From: Antarctobacter sediminis | GTDB lineage: Bacteria; Pseudomonadota; Alphaproteobacteria; Rhodobacterales; Rhodobacteraceae | Assembly: GCF_019218285.1 (NCBI RefSeq) | Contig: NZ_JAHUZG010000007.1 | Span: 62,001-126,000 of the forward strand | Length of the DNA: 64,000 nucleotides | Direction: 5' to 3' | In this document: positions 10,885 to 18,485 of the stretch, piece after piece | Layout of the letters: every line of letters starts with the position of its first letter | Numbering within the stretch: position 1 is the stretch's first letter | Notes under the pieces: model-generated | Told to the model about the DNA's origin: nothing | Seen by the model: the letters and a program-made list of their open reading frames with translations, nothing else | Databases searched by the model: none | Program-made: the position numbers and the translations under genes

Positions 10885-11228
10885 GGGTTCGTCGCCCCTG
10901 CCGAAGTCACGTCGACGGGCTGTGTCAGGTCCAGAATTTCGGACCGGGGATAAGAGACCTGATCGATCCGGCCGAATTGATCCGGAGTAAAGGGCAACAG
11001 CCCAAGGCGATCAAAGTTCAACTCCGCAAGATCCCGCAACCGGTCAGGACGGTTGAGATAGGCCCATTCCGCGCGCAGGATTGCGATCCGTTCCCGCGCG
11101 GCACCGATCTCGCGGCGCAGATCGTCCACGTGATCCAGCTCTGCCTTGGTTCGGTAATTCTCGTAATAGGCCCAGTAGCCGGAGCTGATGACGGCCGCAG
11201 CCGCGAGCAGGAACAGAAATCCGCGCAT
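10881..11228 (-). CDS. ftsL: FtsL-like bitopic division protein
   Basis: Small bitopic membrane protein (115 residues) in the canonical ftsL position between rsmH and ftsI. One N-terminal transmembrane helix (about residues 2-20) is followed by a periplasmic coiled-coil-like stretch (TKAELDHVDDLRREIGAA, then an RERIAILRAEWAYL segment). It ends with a Pro-rich tail of about 30 residues. FtsL acts with FtsB/FtsQ to activate FtsWI; sequence conservation in this family is low, so the call leans on topology and position. Its start is one base after the rsmH stop and its stop overlaps ftsI. Confidence 0.88.
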   Translation of the reverse strand: MRGFLFLLAAAAVISSGYWAYYENYRTKAELDHVDDLRREIGAARERIAILRAEWAYLNRPDRLRDLAELNFDRLGLLPFTPDQFGRIDQVSYPRSEILDLTQPVDVTSAGATNP

Positions 11229-11229
11229 C

Positions 11230-12222
11230 TCATCTTCTCCTTGTGGTTGACGTCACCTGCGGCATCGACAATTCCGCCGCCTCGACGGGGCGCGCCGGCA
11301 CATCTGTCCTGCGCCCCACCCGCAGTTTCGCCGAACGCGACCGAGGGTTGTCCTTGAGTTCCTGATCGTCCGGCCCGATCGCCTTGCGCGTCAGAACCTC
11401 GAACGGTTCGGTCGGCAGGGCAGTTTCGGTCGCGTAGCGGTTCACATGCGCTTTCTTGCCGCCATGCAACTGAAAGAACCGTTTGACCATCCGGTCCTCG
11501 ACCGAATGGAACGTCACGACCGCCAGCCGTCCGCCGGGTTTCAGCACCCGCTCGGCCGCCATCAAACCCTGCCACAGCGCGTCATATTCCCCGTTCACGG
11601 CAATGCGCAGCGCCTGAAAACTGCGGGTGGCGGCATGGGCCTGTCCCGGCTTGGTCCGCCCGATGACCCGTTCGATCAGTTCGGCCAGCGGCAAAGTGCG
11701 GTCAAAGGGACGGTCCTGCACGATGGCCCGGGCAATGCGGCGCGATTGCCGCTCTTCACCGTAGATATAAAGAATATTGGCAAGCTCTGCCTCGTCGACA
11801 GAGTTCACGATATCCGCAGCCGACGGACCGTCCTGCCCCATCCGCATGTCCAGCGGACCGTCCTTCATGAAGGAAAATCCTCGCTCAGCCTGATCCAGCT
11901 GCATCGAGGACACGCCAAGATCCAGCACCACACCATCGACGCGGTCCGCGGCCTCGTCCATCTGGGCAAAGTTGCCCCGGACCAGTTCCAGCCGGTCACC
12001 GTAGGGCGCGCCCCAGTCGCGGGCCATCTGATGGGCAAGCGGGTCGCGGTCGATGCCGATCACCTTGTCGGCCCCGGCCTCCAGCAGTCCGCGGGTATAC
12101 CCGCCCGCGCCAAGGGTGCCGTCGATCCAGACGCCATCAACCGGCGTCACCGCCTTCAACAGCGGACGCAACAGCACCGGGACATGAGGTGCGCCGCCAT
12201 TTTGCGCCGCGGGATCGGACAC
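11230..12222 (-). CDS. rsmH: RsmH (MraW), 16S rRNA C1402 N4-methyltransferase
   Basis: SAM-dependent methyltransferase modifying N4 of C1402 in the 16S rRNA decoding centre. The 330-residue protein has the SAM motif [16 protein letters not shown], the acidic strand GIDRDPLA, and the C-terminal family motif [16 protein letters not shown]. It starts with GTG directly abutting the mraZ TAA; the mraZ 3' end carries the purine-rich GGAGGA that can serve as its ribosome-binding site. The mraZ-rsmH pair at the head of dcw is conserved across bacteria. Confidence 0.97.
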   Translation of the reverse strand: MSDPAAQNGGAPHVPVLLRPLLKAVTPVDGVWIDGTLGAGGYTRGLLEAGADKVIGIDRDPLAHQMARDWGAPYGDRLELVRGNFAQMDEAADRVDGVVLDLGVSSMQLDQAERGFSFMKDGPLDMRMGQDGPSAADIVNSVDEAELANILYIYGEERQSRRIARAIVQDRPFDRTLPLAELIERVIGRTKPGQAHAATRSFQALRIAVNGEYDALWQGLMAAERVLKPGGRLAVVTFHSVEDRMVKRFFQLHGGKKAHVNRYATETALPTEPFEVLTRKAIGPDDQELKDNPRSRSAKLRVGRRTDVPARPVEAAELSMPQVTSTTRRR

Positions 12223-12735
12223 TTATTCCTCCTCGGCCTCGTCGAGCCATTCCATAAGGTCTTCGGGCAGATCTTCGGGCATGTCGTCCTCTTCCAGCGA
12301 GTCCGTCGGGACATAACGCTCGGACGCCCAGATCTGAAACTTGTTCAGGTTGGCCACCGCATAGGCTTCGGCGCCGATGCCATAGCGCGCACGCAGCTTG
12401 GCCGGGATCACGATGCGGCCGGTATGGTCCACGGTGGTCGTGGTCGCCCCGGACGAATACACCTTGATCATGTATTTCTTGCGTTCACCGGATTTCATCC
12501 GGTCGATCCGCGCCTCGATCCTCTCCATTTCCTCGACCGTGTAGCATTCAAGGAATGGATTGCGGGCATCGCCAAAGACCATGACCAGTTCGGGGTTCGC
12601 GTGATCCTTGCTTTCGGGATCCCATGCGGGGTCATTGGCTTCGAGGACACGGCGAAAGTCGGCCGGAATGGACATCCGACCCTTTGCATCGACCTTCAGT
12701 CGATGTTCGCCTCTGAACCTCAGCCTTCGGCTCAC
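12223..12735 (-). CDS. mraZ: MraZ, dcw-cluster transcriptional regulator
   Basis: DNA-binding regulator with two SpoVT/AbrB-like swapped-hairpin domains. In E. coli it forms a ring-shaped oligomer and represses its own operon through TGGGN repeats. The 170 residues include the first-domain motif KVDAKGRMSIPADFRR and the second-domain motif VDHTGRIVIPAKLRARYG. The tail is strongly acidic (EEDDMPEDLPEDLMEW). GTG start, giving MSRRLRFRGEHRL. It is the first gene of the dcw operon; possible control elements upstream are listed separately. Confidence 0.95.
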   Translation of the reverse strand: MSRRLRFRGEHRLKVDAKGRMSIPADFRRVLEANDPAWDPESKDHANPELVMVFGDARNPFLECYTVEEMERIEARIDRMKSGERKKYMIKVYSSGATTTTVDHTGRIVIPAKLRARYGIGAEAYAVANLNKFQIWASERYVPTDSLEEDDMPEDLPEDLMEWLDEAEEE

Positions 12736-12774
12736 TGCCCTCGGCCCCTCATTGCCCCCGTTTCAAACGAAATA

Positions 12775-12810
12775 CGGCGGGTTGATCAGCTGCCATTGAT
12801 CAACCCGCCG
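12775..12810 (-). promoter_or_regulatory. Perfect 14-bp hairpin in the mraZ leader, possible attenuator
   Basis: Two 14-base arms (CGGCGGGTTGATCA and its exact complement) surround an 8-base loop, 39 bases upstream of the mraZ GTG. Read in the direction of mraZ, the hairpin is followed by TATTTCGTTTG, a moderately T-rich stretch. It could work as an intrinsic terminator/attenuator or as a protein-binding palindrome. A second small hairpin (ACCCGC-TAA-GCGGGT, 12815-12829) lies just upstream. Which role applies cannot be decided from sequence. Confidence 0.5.
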
Positions 12811-13545
12811 CCTGACCCGCTAAGCGGGTGTCTCCGACTGCGCGCGCCACCTGGGGGGATGTCTGCTCGCCCGCGCGCCGGATCCTTGTGTTTCACGATG
12901 AGAGCGGACGCCTGTATGAAACCTGCTCTTATTGTTTTTGTGAGTTGGTGCCGGGTCTTGGATGCCCTTGCTTCCGTTCTCATCGTGTGAGTTATGGATG
13001 ACATGGTACTGGATGGTAATCAATAGTTTTTTATGGCCCCATTTGGGCCAAACAGTAGCCAGACCGGCCCGATTGAGGCAAAATCGGGACAAACGGGCCA
13101 AGGCGGGCACAGACCTAGCAGAGCAATCAGATGCACCCACAAGATATAGACAGATCCAAATTCGAAAAAAAATTCCCATGCAGGACCGGGAAATCCCGCA
13201 CATCCCATGGGTTTCCGTGGGTCGCCACGGGGATCCCAGCGTTTTCTGCCCGAAAACGGCCTTCGAATCACCCTCAAATCTGCGACGCCACCCCCGTTCG
13301 GCAGGGTTTTGCCCGCCGGGACCATGATTTCCCATAGACAGTGCCATCATTTCCCATCCCCGCCCCGCGCACCGCAGCTTGTGTGTAGCGTGTGTAGCGT
13401 GACGGAAATTTTTGCAGTGAATGACAGCAAGGTTTACAGCAACGCGGTTTTGGACCCGGCGCCCTACCCTGCAGCCCGACGCGATCTTTCCAGAGCCTCC
13501 TTGAAGAGCTCTTGAACGGCCATTCACGCCCCGGTGGCAGGGTGC
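12811..13545. other. Long non-coding leader region upstream of mraZ
   Basis: About 735 bases without a convincing gene; the open frames crossing it lack family-like sequence or coding bias. It is noticeably more A+T-rich than its neighbours, especially around 12890-13160. It contains the imperfect hairpins 13034-13050 and 13068-13088, a short tandem GTGTGTAGC repeat at 13381-13400, and the paired TGGGA-type repeats listed separately. It is probably the dcw promoter/leader region with remains of decayed DNA at its upstream edge. Confidence 0.5.
13320..13356 (-). promoter_or_regulatory. Paired TGGGA repeats resembling MraZ boxes
   Basis: On the mraZ strand there are two 14-base copies of ATGGGAAATSATGG (13344-13357 and 13322-13335), 13 of 14 bases identical and 22 bases apart (two helical turns). 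Each copy contains TGGGA followed, after exactly five bases, by TGG(C/T). This is the 10-base periodicity of TGGGN repeats bound by MraZ in E. coli. The unusual point is the distance, nearly 600 bases upstream of the mraZ start. Resemblance to MraZ boxes is inference. Confidence 0.35.
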
Positions 13546-14692
13546 CGCGATGCCATAGCGGTCCCCCAGGTAGGCCTCGACCGCTGCGAGCAGGGTTGCG
13601 TCCTGATGGAGCGCGACTGTGAAGATCATGATCTCGGCAATGTCGCCCCCTTCCATCTTCCGAAGGAGCCGCCAGCCGGCCCTGCTCCCCCGACGGTCAG
13701 GGTGGAATTCCCATTTGCTGTCGAGACACCTGCCATATCCGTGGTTTCGTATTCTCCACGGTTGATCCGCAACGCCATCTCGTCAGCCACCGGATTGTGG
13801 CTGCCCACGAAGATGTTTGGTCCGTCAGCGTAATACCAGCCCGGGGATGTGGCGTTGCGCCGATCGTTCGTAGGATACTCGATCTGGAACTTGGTGCTGC
13901 CGTTGCTGTTCGAATGCAGGATCAAGGTTCCTTCAGCCCCGGAGGCCACGGCCTCGCTGCCGACGAGGACGCCGTTGTTCCCTGCCCCGGCACGGCCCAC
14001 AACCACGAAGGTCAGCGCACCGGACGTCGGCAAGGCGCCAACGACCGTCATCTGCCCATCGCCGATGTGAAGTAGGCGCGTTCGATCTGCAGCGGTGTCC
14101 AGTATGCGCCGAAGAGATCCCGCGCCAGAACATCGCCGAACATCTCGCCCATGCGACGGTATCCACGATTGTCCGGGTGGGATCCGTCGCCGCTGTCGGC
14201 CGTATAGTAGATCGGCCCCGCGCAGACGATATTGGGATCGCGCTGAGCGGCGCTCAGCGTTGCCAGCGGTGTCCGAAGATCCACGCCGATCTCTTCAGTC
14301 TGCGCGCGGTTCGCCTGACTGGCATAGGCCCGCAAACTATCGGTCTGCCCCGTGATCTTTCGGATGTCCTCTTCCAATGCGATACGCCACTGGCTCAGGG
14401 CGCGTTCGTATTCGGCCCGTGTCGTTCCCGTCGACGCTTTGTAGTCTTCCTCGCCATGGATGATGACAACCGCGGGCACGACCAACTGGCGACCAGCGGC
14501 CGCAGACGCCGCACGGCACTTGGCGACAACCTCAAGGCAACGGGAATAGGCCCGCGACCCCCGCTTCAGGCCACCGTTGGCAAGGCTCGCATCCCCATAG
14601 TATGCCTGCCCTCCCAATCCCTGCGCCGCAAAGACCAGCCGCTTCTTCGCGCCCAGGTGGGCAAGGAAACGACGCTCAATTGCGTCGGCCAT
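13546..14692 (-). pseudogene. Broken sialate O-acetylesterase-like/LamG-like gene
   Basis: Three adjacent reading frames on the minus strand join into one protein only if two frameshifts are allowed. The first part (14048-14692) resembles a sialate-O-acetylesterase/SGNH hydrolase, with VVIIHGEEDYKAS, IRKITGQTD and a C-terminal GDGSHPDNRGYRRMGE carrying the Asp-x-x-His pair. The second (13626-14051) and third (from 13656) resemble a LamG/concanavalin-like lectin domain ending GDIAEIMIF and AAVEAYLGDRYGI. Shifts occur near 14050 and 13650. The N-terminal catalytic Ser block is missing. Such domain pairs occur in phage tail and adhesin-like proteins, so this may be the relic of a prophage or mobile insertion. 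Confidence 0.6.
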
Positions 14693-15181
14693 AATCTAGA
14701 GCTTGCGTGATGGGAGCTCGCGAGCGCTTTCCGCATCCGACCAAGACACGGCACAGCCAATTTCGCCTCCCACTTACCGCGAAACTCCGGCAGGGCACGC
14801 GACCTTTCAGGTCTTTGTTTTTATGCCGATAATCGCCATCTGGGACGCTGATATCGAACTGGGCGCCAAGCGTCCCAGTTCCCGCTCCGCAAAACACGCC
14901 CTAAAAACAGAATCACAGCCCCAAAAGCACCGATTAAACCTGTATTGAAAGGGGTTTGCGCGCCATGACCAGCCGACGGGACAGTTCAAAGGCATGGTGC
15001 CAGATTCCGCTCGATCCCCCGTTATTCGGGCAGTACTGAAGAACTCCGACGTAGGGAGCTGGGCGTCGATCCCAACGGTTAAGCCCTTTATTTTATTGAC
15101 CATCCGACTTCTGCCGCCTTAATCGACCGTCTTCCGCCTTCACTGAAAGAATAAGTGTCACCCAACATTCACTTCCGCAAA
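14693..15181. other. Gene-free, relatively A+T-rich stretch with an inverted repeat
   Basis: No convincing coding sequence. A perfect 10-bp inverted repeat (CTGGGACGCT at 14840-14849 and its complement at 14869-14878) surrounds 19 bases. On the minus strand a short frame around 14955-15070 reads like protein (YVGVLQYCPN then SSGIWHHAFE) but has no start and stops soon, so it may be another decayed fragment. Together with the adjacent pseudogene this suggests an eroded insertion. Confidence 0.4.
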
Positions 15182-15225
15182 GCCTCGCGCGTAAAAAAAC
15201 GCAGGGGTCGCCCCGCGAGGCGTTT
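15182..15225. other. Branched stem-loop upstream of exbB
   Basis: GCCTCGCG (15182-15189) pairs exactly with CGCGAGGC (15214-15221), enclosing smaller complementary pieces (GGGG-TCG-CCCC at 15204-15214 and a seven-A loop). An alternative fold pairs AAACGC with GCGTTT (15220-15225). It lies about 50 bases before the exbB start and could be a leader structure, or a terminator for transcripts entering from either side. No function can be assigned. Confidence 0.35.
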
Positions 15226-15275
15226 CATGTGAACACTGACACAGGACGCACTGATCACGCCGGAAAGGCCTGCCC

Positions 15276-15935
15276 ATGCCCACGCTGAGCACATTGACAG
15301 AGTTCCTCGACCGTGGTGGCCCCGCGCTTTGGGCCATTGCGGTCCTTTCTGTGCTGACGCTCACGCTGATCCTGTGGAAGCTCTGGCAGCTTTTGCGGTT
15401 GGGCACGTGGAAACGCGCAGGCGCGGAAACCGCGCTGCGCTTCTGGGGACAGGGACAGACGACGCTGGCGTTGAGCCATATCTCCTTTGATCCTGCCCCG
15501 CGTTCACGCGTGGCGCAGGCAGCGATGCAGGCGCGTTTGTCCATCCCCGAGGAAGACGCCCGCGAAGAGGCCGCCCGGCAGGCCCGCGCTGTGTTGAACG
15601 AGACACGGCTTGGTCTGCGGATGCTGGATCTCGTGGTGACCATTGCGCCGCTGATTGGCCTTCTGGGGACGGTGCTGGGCATGATCGACGCCTTTCAGGC
15701 CTTGCAAGACAGCGGCCAGCAAGCCGATCCGGCGGCGCTGGCTGGCGGCATCTGGCAAGCGCTGCTGACCACGGCCGCTGGCATGGCCGTGGCAATCCCG
15801 GCCAGCGTGATGCTTTCGGTCTTTGACGGTATGGCCGACCGGCTGGCCCATGATCTCGAAGACCTTGTCACCCGTGTCTTCACCACGCCGTGGGACTATG
15901 CAGAAGACGGCGAGGACGAGGCGGAGGCAAGCTGA
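15276..15935 (+). CDS. exbB: ExbB/MotA/TolQ-family proton channel subunit
   Basis: Inner-membrane subunit of a proton-driven energiser of the ExbB/TolQ family. The 219 residues have an N-terminal transmembrane segment (about 16-40), a cytoplasmic loop with long helices, and two C-terminal transmembrane segments with the family motif TIAPLIGLLGTVLGMIDAF and, further on, ALLTTAAGMAVAIPA. It heads a tight four-gene operon with two ExbD-like proteins and a TonB-like protein (gaps of 3 and 4 bases, then a 4-base overlap). The substrate receptor powered by the complex is unknown. Confidence 0.9.
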   Translation: MPTLSTLTEFLDRGGPALWAIAVLSVLTLTLILWKLWQLLRLGTWKRAGAETALRFWGQGQTTLALSHISFDPAPRSRVAQAAMQARLSIPEEDAREEAARQARAVLNETRLGLRMLDLVVTIAPLIGLLGTVLGMIDAFQALQDSGQQADPAALAGGIWQALLTTAAGMAVAIPASVMLSVFDGMADRLAHDLEDLVTRVFTTPWDYAEDGEDEAEAS

Positions 15936-15938
15936 ACC

Positions 15939-16316
15939 ATGCTGAACCTCCCCGTTTCTCCGCGCCGTCGCCGCCCCAGCCTGACACCGATGATCGACGT
16001 GGTGTTCCTGCTGCTGGTGTTCTTCATGCTGGTGGCGCGCTTTGGCGGGACCGAGGGCATTTCCCTGTTGCTTGCCCGCCCCGGCGAAAGCCCGACCTAT
16101 ATCGGACCGCCCCGGCTGATCACGGTTCACCCCGACAGGGTCGCGCTGAACGGCCTCACGGTGACCGACCTGCCCGCCGCTCTGGCCCCGTTGATGACCA
16201 ACCCGCAGGATGTCATCGTCGTGCGGCCCGCGCCGGGCACGGGTGTAGACCGGCTGTTGCTGATCCTCGACCAACTGCGCAAGGCCGGAATGACGCAACT
16301 GGCCGTGGTGGAATAG
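15939..16316 (+). CDS. exbD: ExbD/TolR-family protein with the conserved transmembrane Asp
   Basis: 125-residue bitopic protein with a short cytoplasmic N-terminus, one transmembrane helix (about 18-37) and a periplasmic domain. The helix starts LTPMIDVVFLLLVFF, so Asp20 is at the position of the essential proton-carrying Asp of ExbD (Asp25 in E. coli). ExbD sits as a dimer in the pore of the ExbB pentamer and couples proton flow to TonB movement. The next gene is a second ExbD-type protein that lacks this Asp. Confidence 0.9.
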   Translation: MLNLPVSPRRRRPSLTPMIDVVFLLLVFFMLVARFGGTEGISLLLARPGESPTYIGPPRLITVHPDRVALNGLTVTDLPAALAPLMTNPQDVIVVRPAPGTGVDRLLLILDQLRKAGMTQLAVVE

Positions 16317-16320
16317 GCAG

Positions 16321-16725
16321 ATGTTTACCTCGCGCCTCACCTCTCCCCGCCGTTTCTGGCCCGGACCGCCAAAGCCCCGGGCCGAGCCGGTGGTGCCGAT
16401 GATAAATATCGTCTTCCTGCTGCTCATCTTCTTTCTGCTGACGGCGCATTTCGCCGATCCCGGCAGCGCGGGGCGCAGCCAATTGGCCGTGGACGAGCCC
16501 CCGGATACGGCGCGGCCCCTACTGATCCTCGCGCCGTCCGGGCTTGTCACCTTTGGCACCCTGCGCGGCCCCGAGGCTATATCCGCCGCAGCCACCGCCG
16601 GCCCTGTCCGGCTGCTGACGGACCAAGCGACCGAGGCCCGCCATCTGGCGCGCGCGCTGACGCTTTTGGCGCAGGCCGGAGCGGGTCGGGTTGATCTGGT
16701 TACAACCGGGGGAACCACGGAATGA
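16321..16725 (+). CDS. Second ExbD-like protein with Asn in place of the essential Asp
   Basis: 134-residue ExbD/TolR-like bitopic protein whose transmembrane helix begins VVPMINIVFLLLIFFLLT. Position 29 is Asn where ExbD/TolR proteins carry the proton-binding Asp, while the flanking residues (Pro-Met-Ile-x-Ile/Val-Val-Phe-Leu-Leu-Leu) are kept. The fold looks intact but this subunit should not carry protons by the usual mechanism. It follows the Asp-containing ExbD by 4 bases and overlaps the tonB-like gene by 4. A heterodimer with one competent and one silent ExbD is a plausible but untested reading. Confidence 0.85.
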   Translation: MFTSRLTSPRRFWPGPPKPRAEPVVPMINIVFLLLIFFLLTAHFADPGSAGRSQLAVDEPPDTARPLLILAPSGLVTFGTLRGPEAISAAATAGPVRLLTDQATEARHLARALTLLAQAGAGRVDLVTTGGTTE

Positions 16726-17528
16726 CCAGCCGACCGGTCATCGAGTTGCTGCTGTGCCTATTGCTGGCGCTGGCCGTGCATGTTGCGGCCCTGCTGATGA
16801 TCTCGGCCCCCGGAGACACGGCCCCTGACCCAGCGCTGGCGCTGGCGCCTGTCACGCCAGAATTGAGCGCGCTTGTCGCCGCATGGGATCGCCCCCCCGA
16901 CGCGGATGTGCCCGACGCGCCCAAGGCTCCGACCGCGGGAGCCATGCCACGCCCCCCGCGCCCCGAAGTGCCAGCACCCGTTGCAGGGAACGCTCCTCCT
17001 GCTCCGCCGATGCCCGCCGCAGCGACCGCCCTGCCCGCACCCGAGGCCGCGTCGCGTCCGCGTCCCGTGCTTGGCGACGACGCTCCGGTGGCGCTGCGAC
17101 TGCCTGCGCCCTTTTCCGCAACGGAATTGCAGAGCAGCCGCGCCGCACTGCGCGCCGGTCCTGCCGCCCCAAGAGCCGCGGGCCCGGGACTGACAGCGCC
17201 CCGGGCCGGGGCCTTGCCGCAGATCGATCTGGACCCGGGCGCGCCGCCGCCCCCCGCCCCCGTGACGGAAGCCGCCGAGCCGCGCGCCCTTGCCCCGGCG
17301 GTTCCGCCGGAAACCCGGCCCGATCCGCCCCCGGAGGAGCCACCGGTCACGCCGGATCCGCCGGCAACGCCGCCGCAACCGGAACCGGAAAAGATTGATC
17401 CCGAACTGGGGCCGCCCACCGCACAGGCCCCTGCCAGCACGCAACGGCCCGTGGCCCGGCCATTCGTCCGTCCGGCGCCTTTCCTCCTGCGGCCCGTGGC
17501 GCGGCCCGCTGGGCTGTTAACGCCCTGA
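16722..17528 (+). CDS. TonB-like proline-rich protein lacking a TonB C-terminal domain
   Basis: 268 residues. One N-terminal transmembrane helix (about 7-28) carries His20, the position of the functionally important His20 in E. coli TonB. It is followed by about 230 residues dominated by Pro, Ala, Glu and Arg (for example PRPPRPEVPAP and PPPEEPPVTPDPP). The protein stops at PARPAGLLTP without the beta-rich TonB C-terminal domain that contacts the TonB box of outer-membrane receptors. The stop codon and the following 126 bases leave no room for it. It is either a specialised TonB-like partner or a truncated gene. Confidence 0.8.
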   Translation: MTSRPVIELLLCLLLALAVHVAALLMISAPGDTAPDPALALAPVTPELSALVAAWDRPPDADVPDAPKAPTAGAMPRPPRPEVPAPVAGNAPPAPPMPAAATALPAPEAASRPRPVLGDDAPVALRLPAPFSATELQSSRAALRAGPAAPRAAGPGLTAPRAGALPQIDLDPGAPPPPAPVTEAAEPRALAPAVPPETRPDPPPEEPPVTPDPPATPPQPEPEKIDPELGPPTAQAPASTQRPVARPFVRPAPFLLRPVARPAGLLTP

Positions 17529-17654
17529 CGGACAGCACCCTGCCCGGCATCTGCGCAGCCGCGCGGACCGGAGCCGCCGCTCCGGATCATCGCGCCTCGC
17601 CACCTTGACCCTCCCGGCGGCATCCTAGATACCACCGTCAACCAAGGAGCCGTC

Positions 17655-18485
17655 ATGACCGTTCCCGCCATTACCGACAGCCATTGTCACCTCGATTTCC
17701 CCGATTTCGCCGAGGAACGCCCCGAGGTGATTTCTCGCGCCCTGACCGCAGGTGTCCATCGCATGGTGACCATCTGCACCCGGTTGAAGAATGAACCGCA
17801 GGTTCGCGCCATCGCCGAGGCACATGACCCCGTGTTTTATGCCGCCGGCACGCATCCCATGTCTGCCGCCGAAGAGCCTTTGGCCTCGGTGGATGAACTG
17901 GTTGCGTTGGCCCAACACCCGAAATTCGTCGGCATCGGCGAAACCGGGCTGGATTATCACTATACCGCCGACAGCGCCGAGGTGCAGAAGCAAAGCCTGC
18001 GCATCCATATCGAGGCCGCGCAGGCCACCGGCCTGCCGCTGATCATCCATTCGCGCGATGCGGATGAGGATATGGCCCGCATTCTGGCCGAAGGCTACAA
18101 GGCGCAGGAATACACCTGTGTCATGCATTGCTTTTCCTCGACACCCGAACTGGCCCGCGCGGCGCTGGATCTTGGGTTTTACCTGTCGATGTCCGGCATC
18201 GCAGCTTTTCCGAAGTCCCAAGAACTGCGCGACATCTTTGCCGCCGCACCGCTGGACCGGATCCTTGTGGAAACCGACAGCCCCTACCTCGCGCCGCCGC
18301 CCCATCGCGGCAAGCGCAACGAACCGTCCTACGTGGCTCATACCGCGAAAAAGGGCGCCGAGGTCTTTGGCCTGCCCTACGAAGACTTCGCCGCCCGGAC
18401 CGAGGCCAATTTCGACCGGCTGTTTTCCAAGGTCGCCCGCTGGCAGGCCGACCATCCCCCGGCCCGGCCGGAGGCCCATGCATGA
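17655..18485 (+). CDS. TatD-family metal-dependent hydrolase
   Basis: 276-residue TIM-barrel metallohydrolase of the TatD family (3'-5' exonuclease/deoxyribonuclease activity in characterised members). Metal ligands are visible in order: DSHCHLDF, GIGETGLDYH, IIHSRDADED, VMHCFSST and VETDSPYLAP. An AAGGAG ribosome-binding site precedes the ATG. It overlaps the downstream metallo-beta-lactamase gene by 4 bases (ATGA), so the two are co-translated. This pair often follows the DNA polymerase III delta-prime subunit gene in bacteria, which is not the case here. Confidence 0.92.
   Translation: MTVPAITDSHCHLDFPDFAEERPEVISRALTAGVHRMVTICTRLKNEPQVRAIAEAHDPVFYAAGTHPMSAAEEPLASVDELVALAQHPKFVGIGETGLDYHYTADSAEVQKQSLRIHIEAAQATGLPLIIHSRDADEDMARILAEGYKAQEYTCVMHCFSSTPELARAALDLGFYLSMSGIAAFPKSQELRDIFAAAPLDRILVETDSPYLAPPPHRGKRNEPSYVAHTAKKGAEVFGLPYEDFAARTEANFDRLFSKVARWQADHPPARPEAHA

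Noticed and set aside
11446-12990. Plus-strand open frame opposite rsmH and mraZ
   Set aside because: Shadow of the two genes; its end beyond mraZ is in the non-coding leader.
13034-13050. TGGCCC hairpin with T-run as terminator
   Set aside because: The T-run is on the wrong side of the stem for a plus-strand transcript, and no minus-strand gene ends here.
13381-13406. Tandem GTGTGTAGC repeat as a CRISPR or satellite
   Set aside because: Only two short copies without spacers; simple local duplication.
12820-13656. Minus-strand open frame over the mraZ upstream region
   Set aside because: Only its first 37 codons match a LamG-like end (part of the pseudogene); the rest has no coding character and runs through the proposed leader.
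12736-15275. RNase P RNA or tRNA next to mraZ
   Set aside because: I looked for the conserved RNase P core and tRNA arms in both orientations and found neither.
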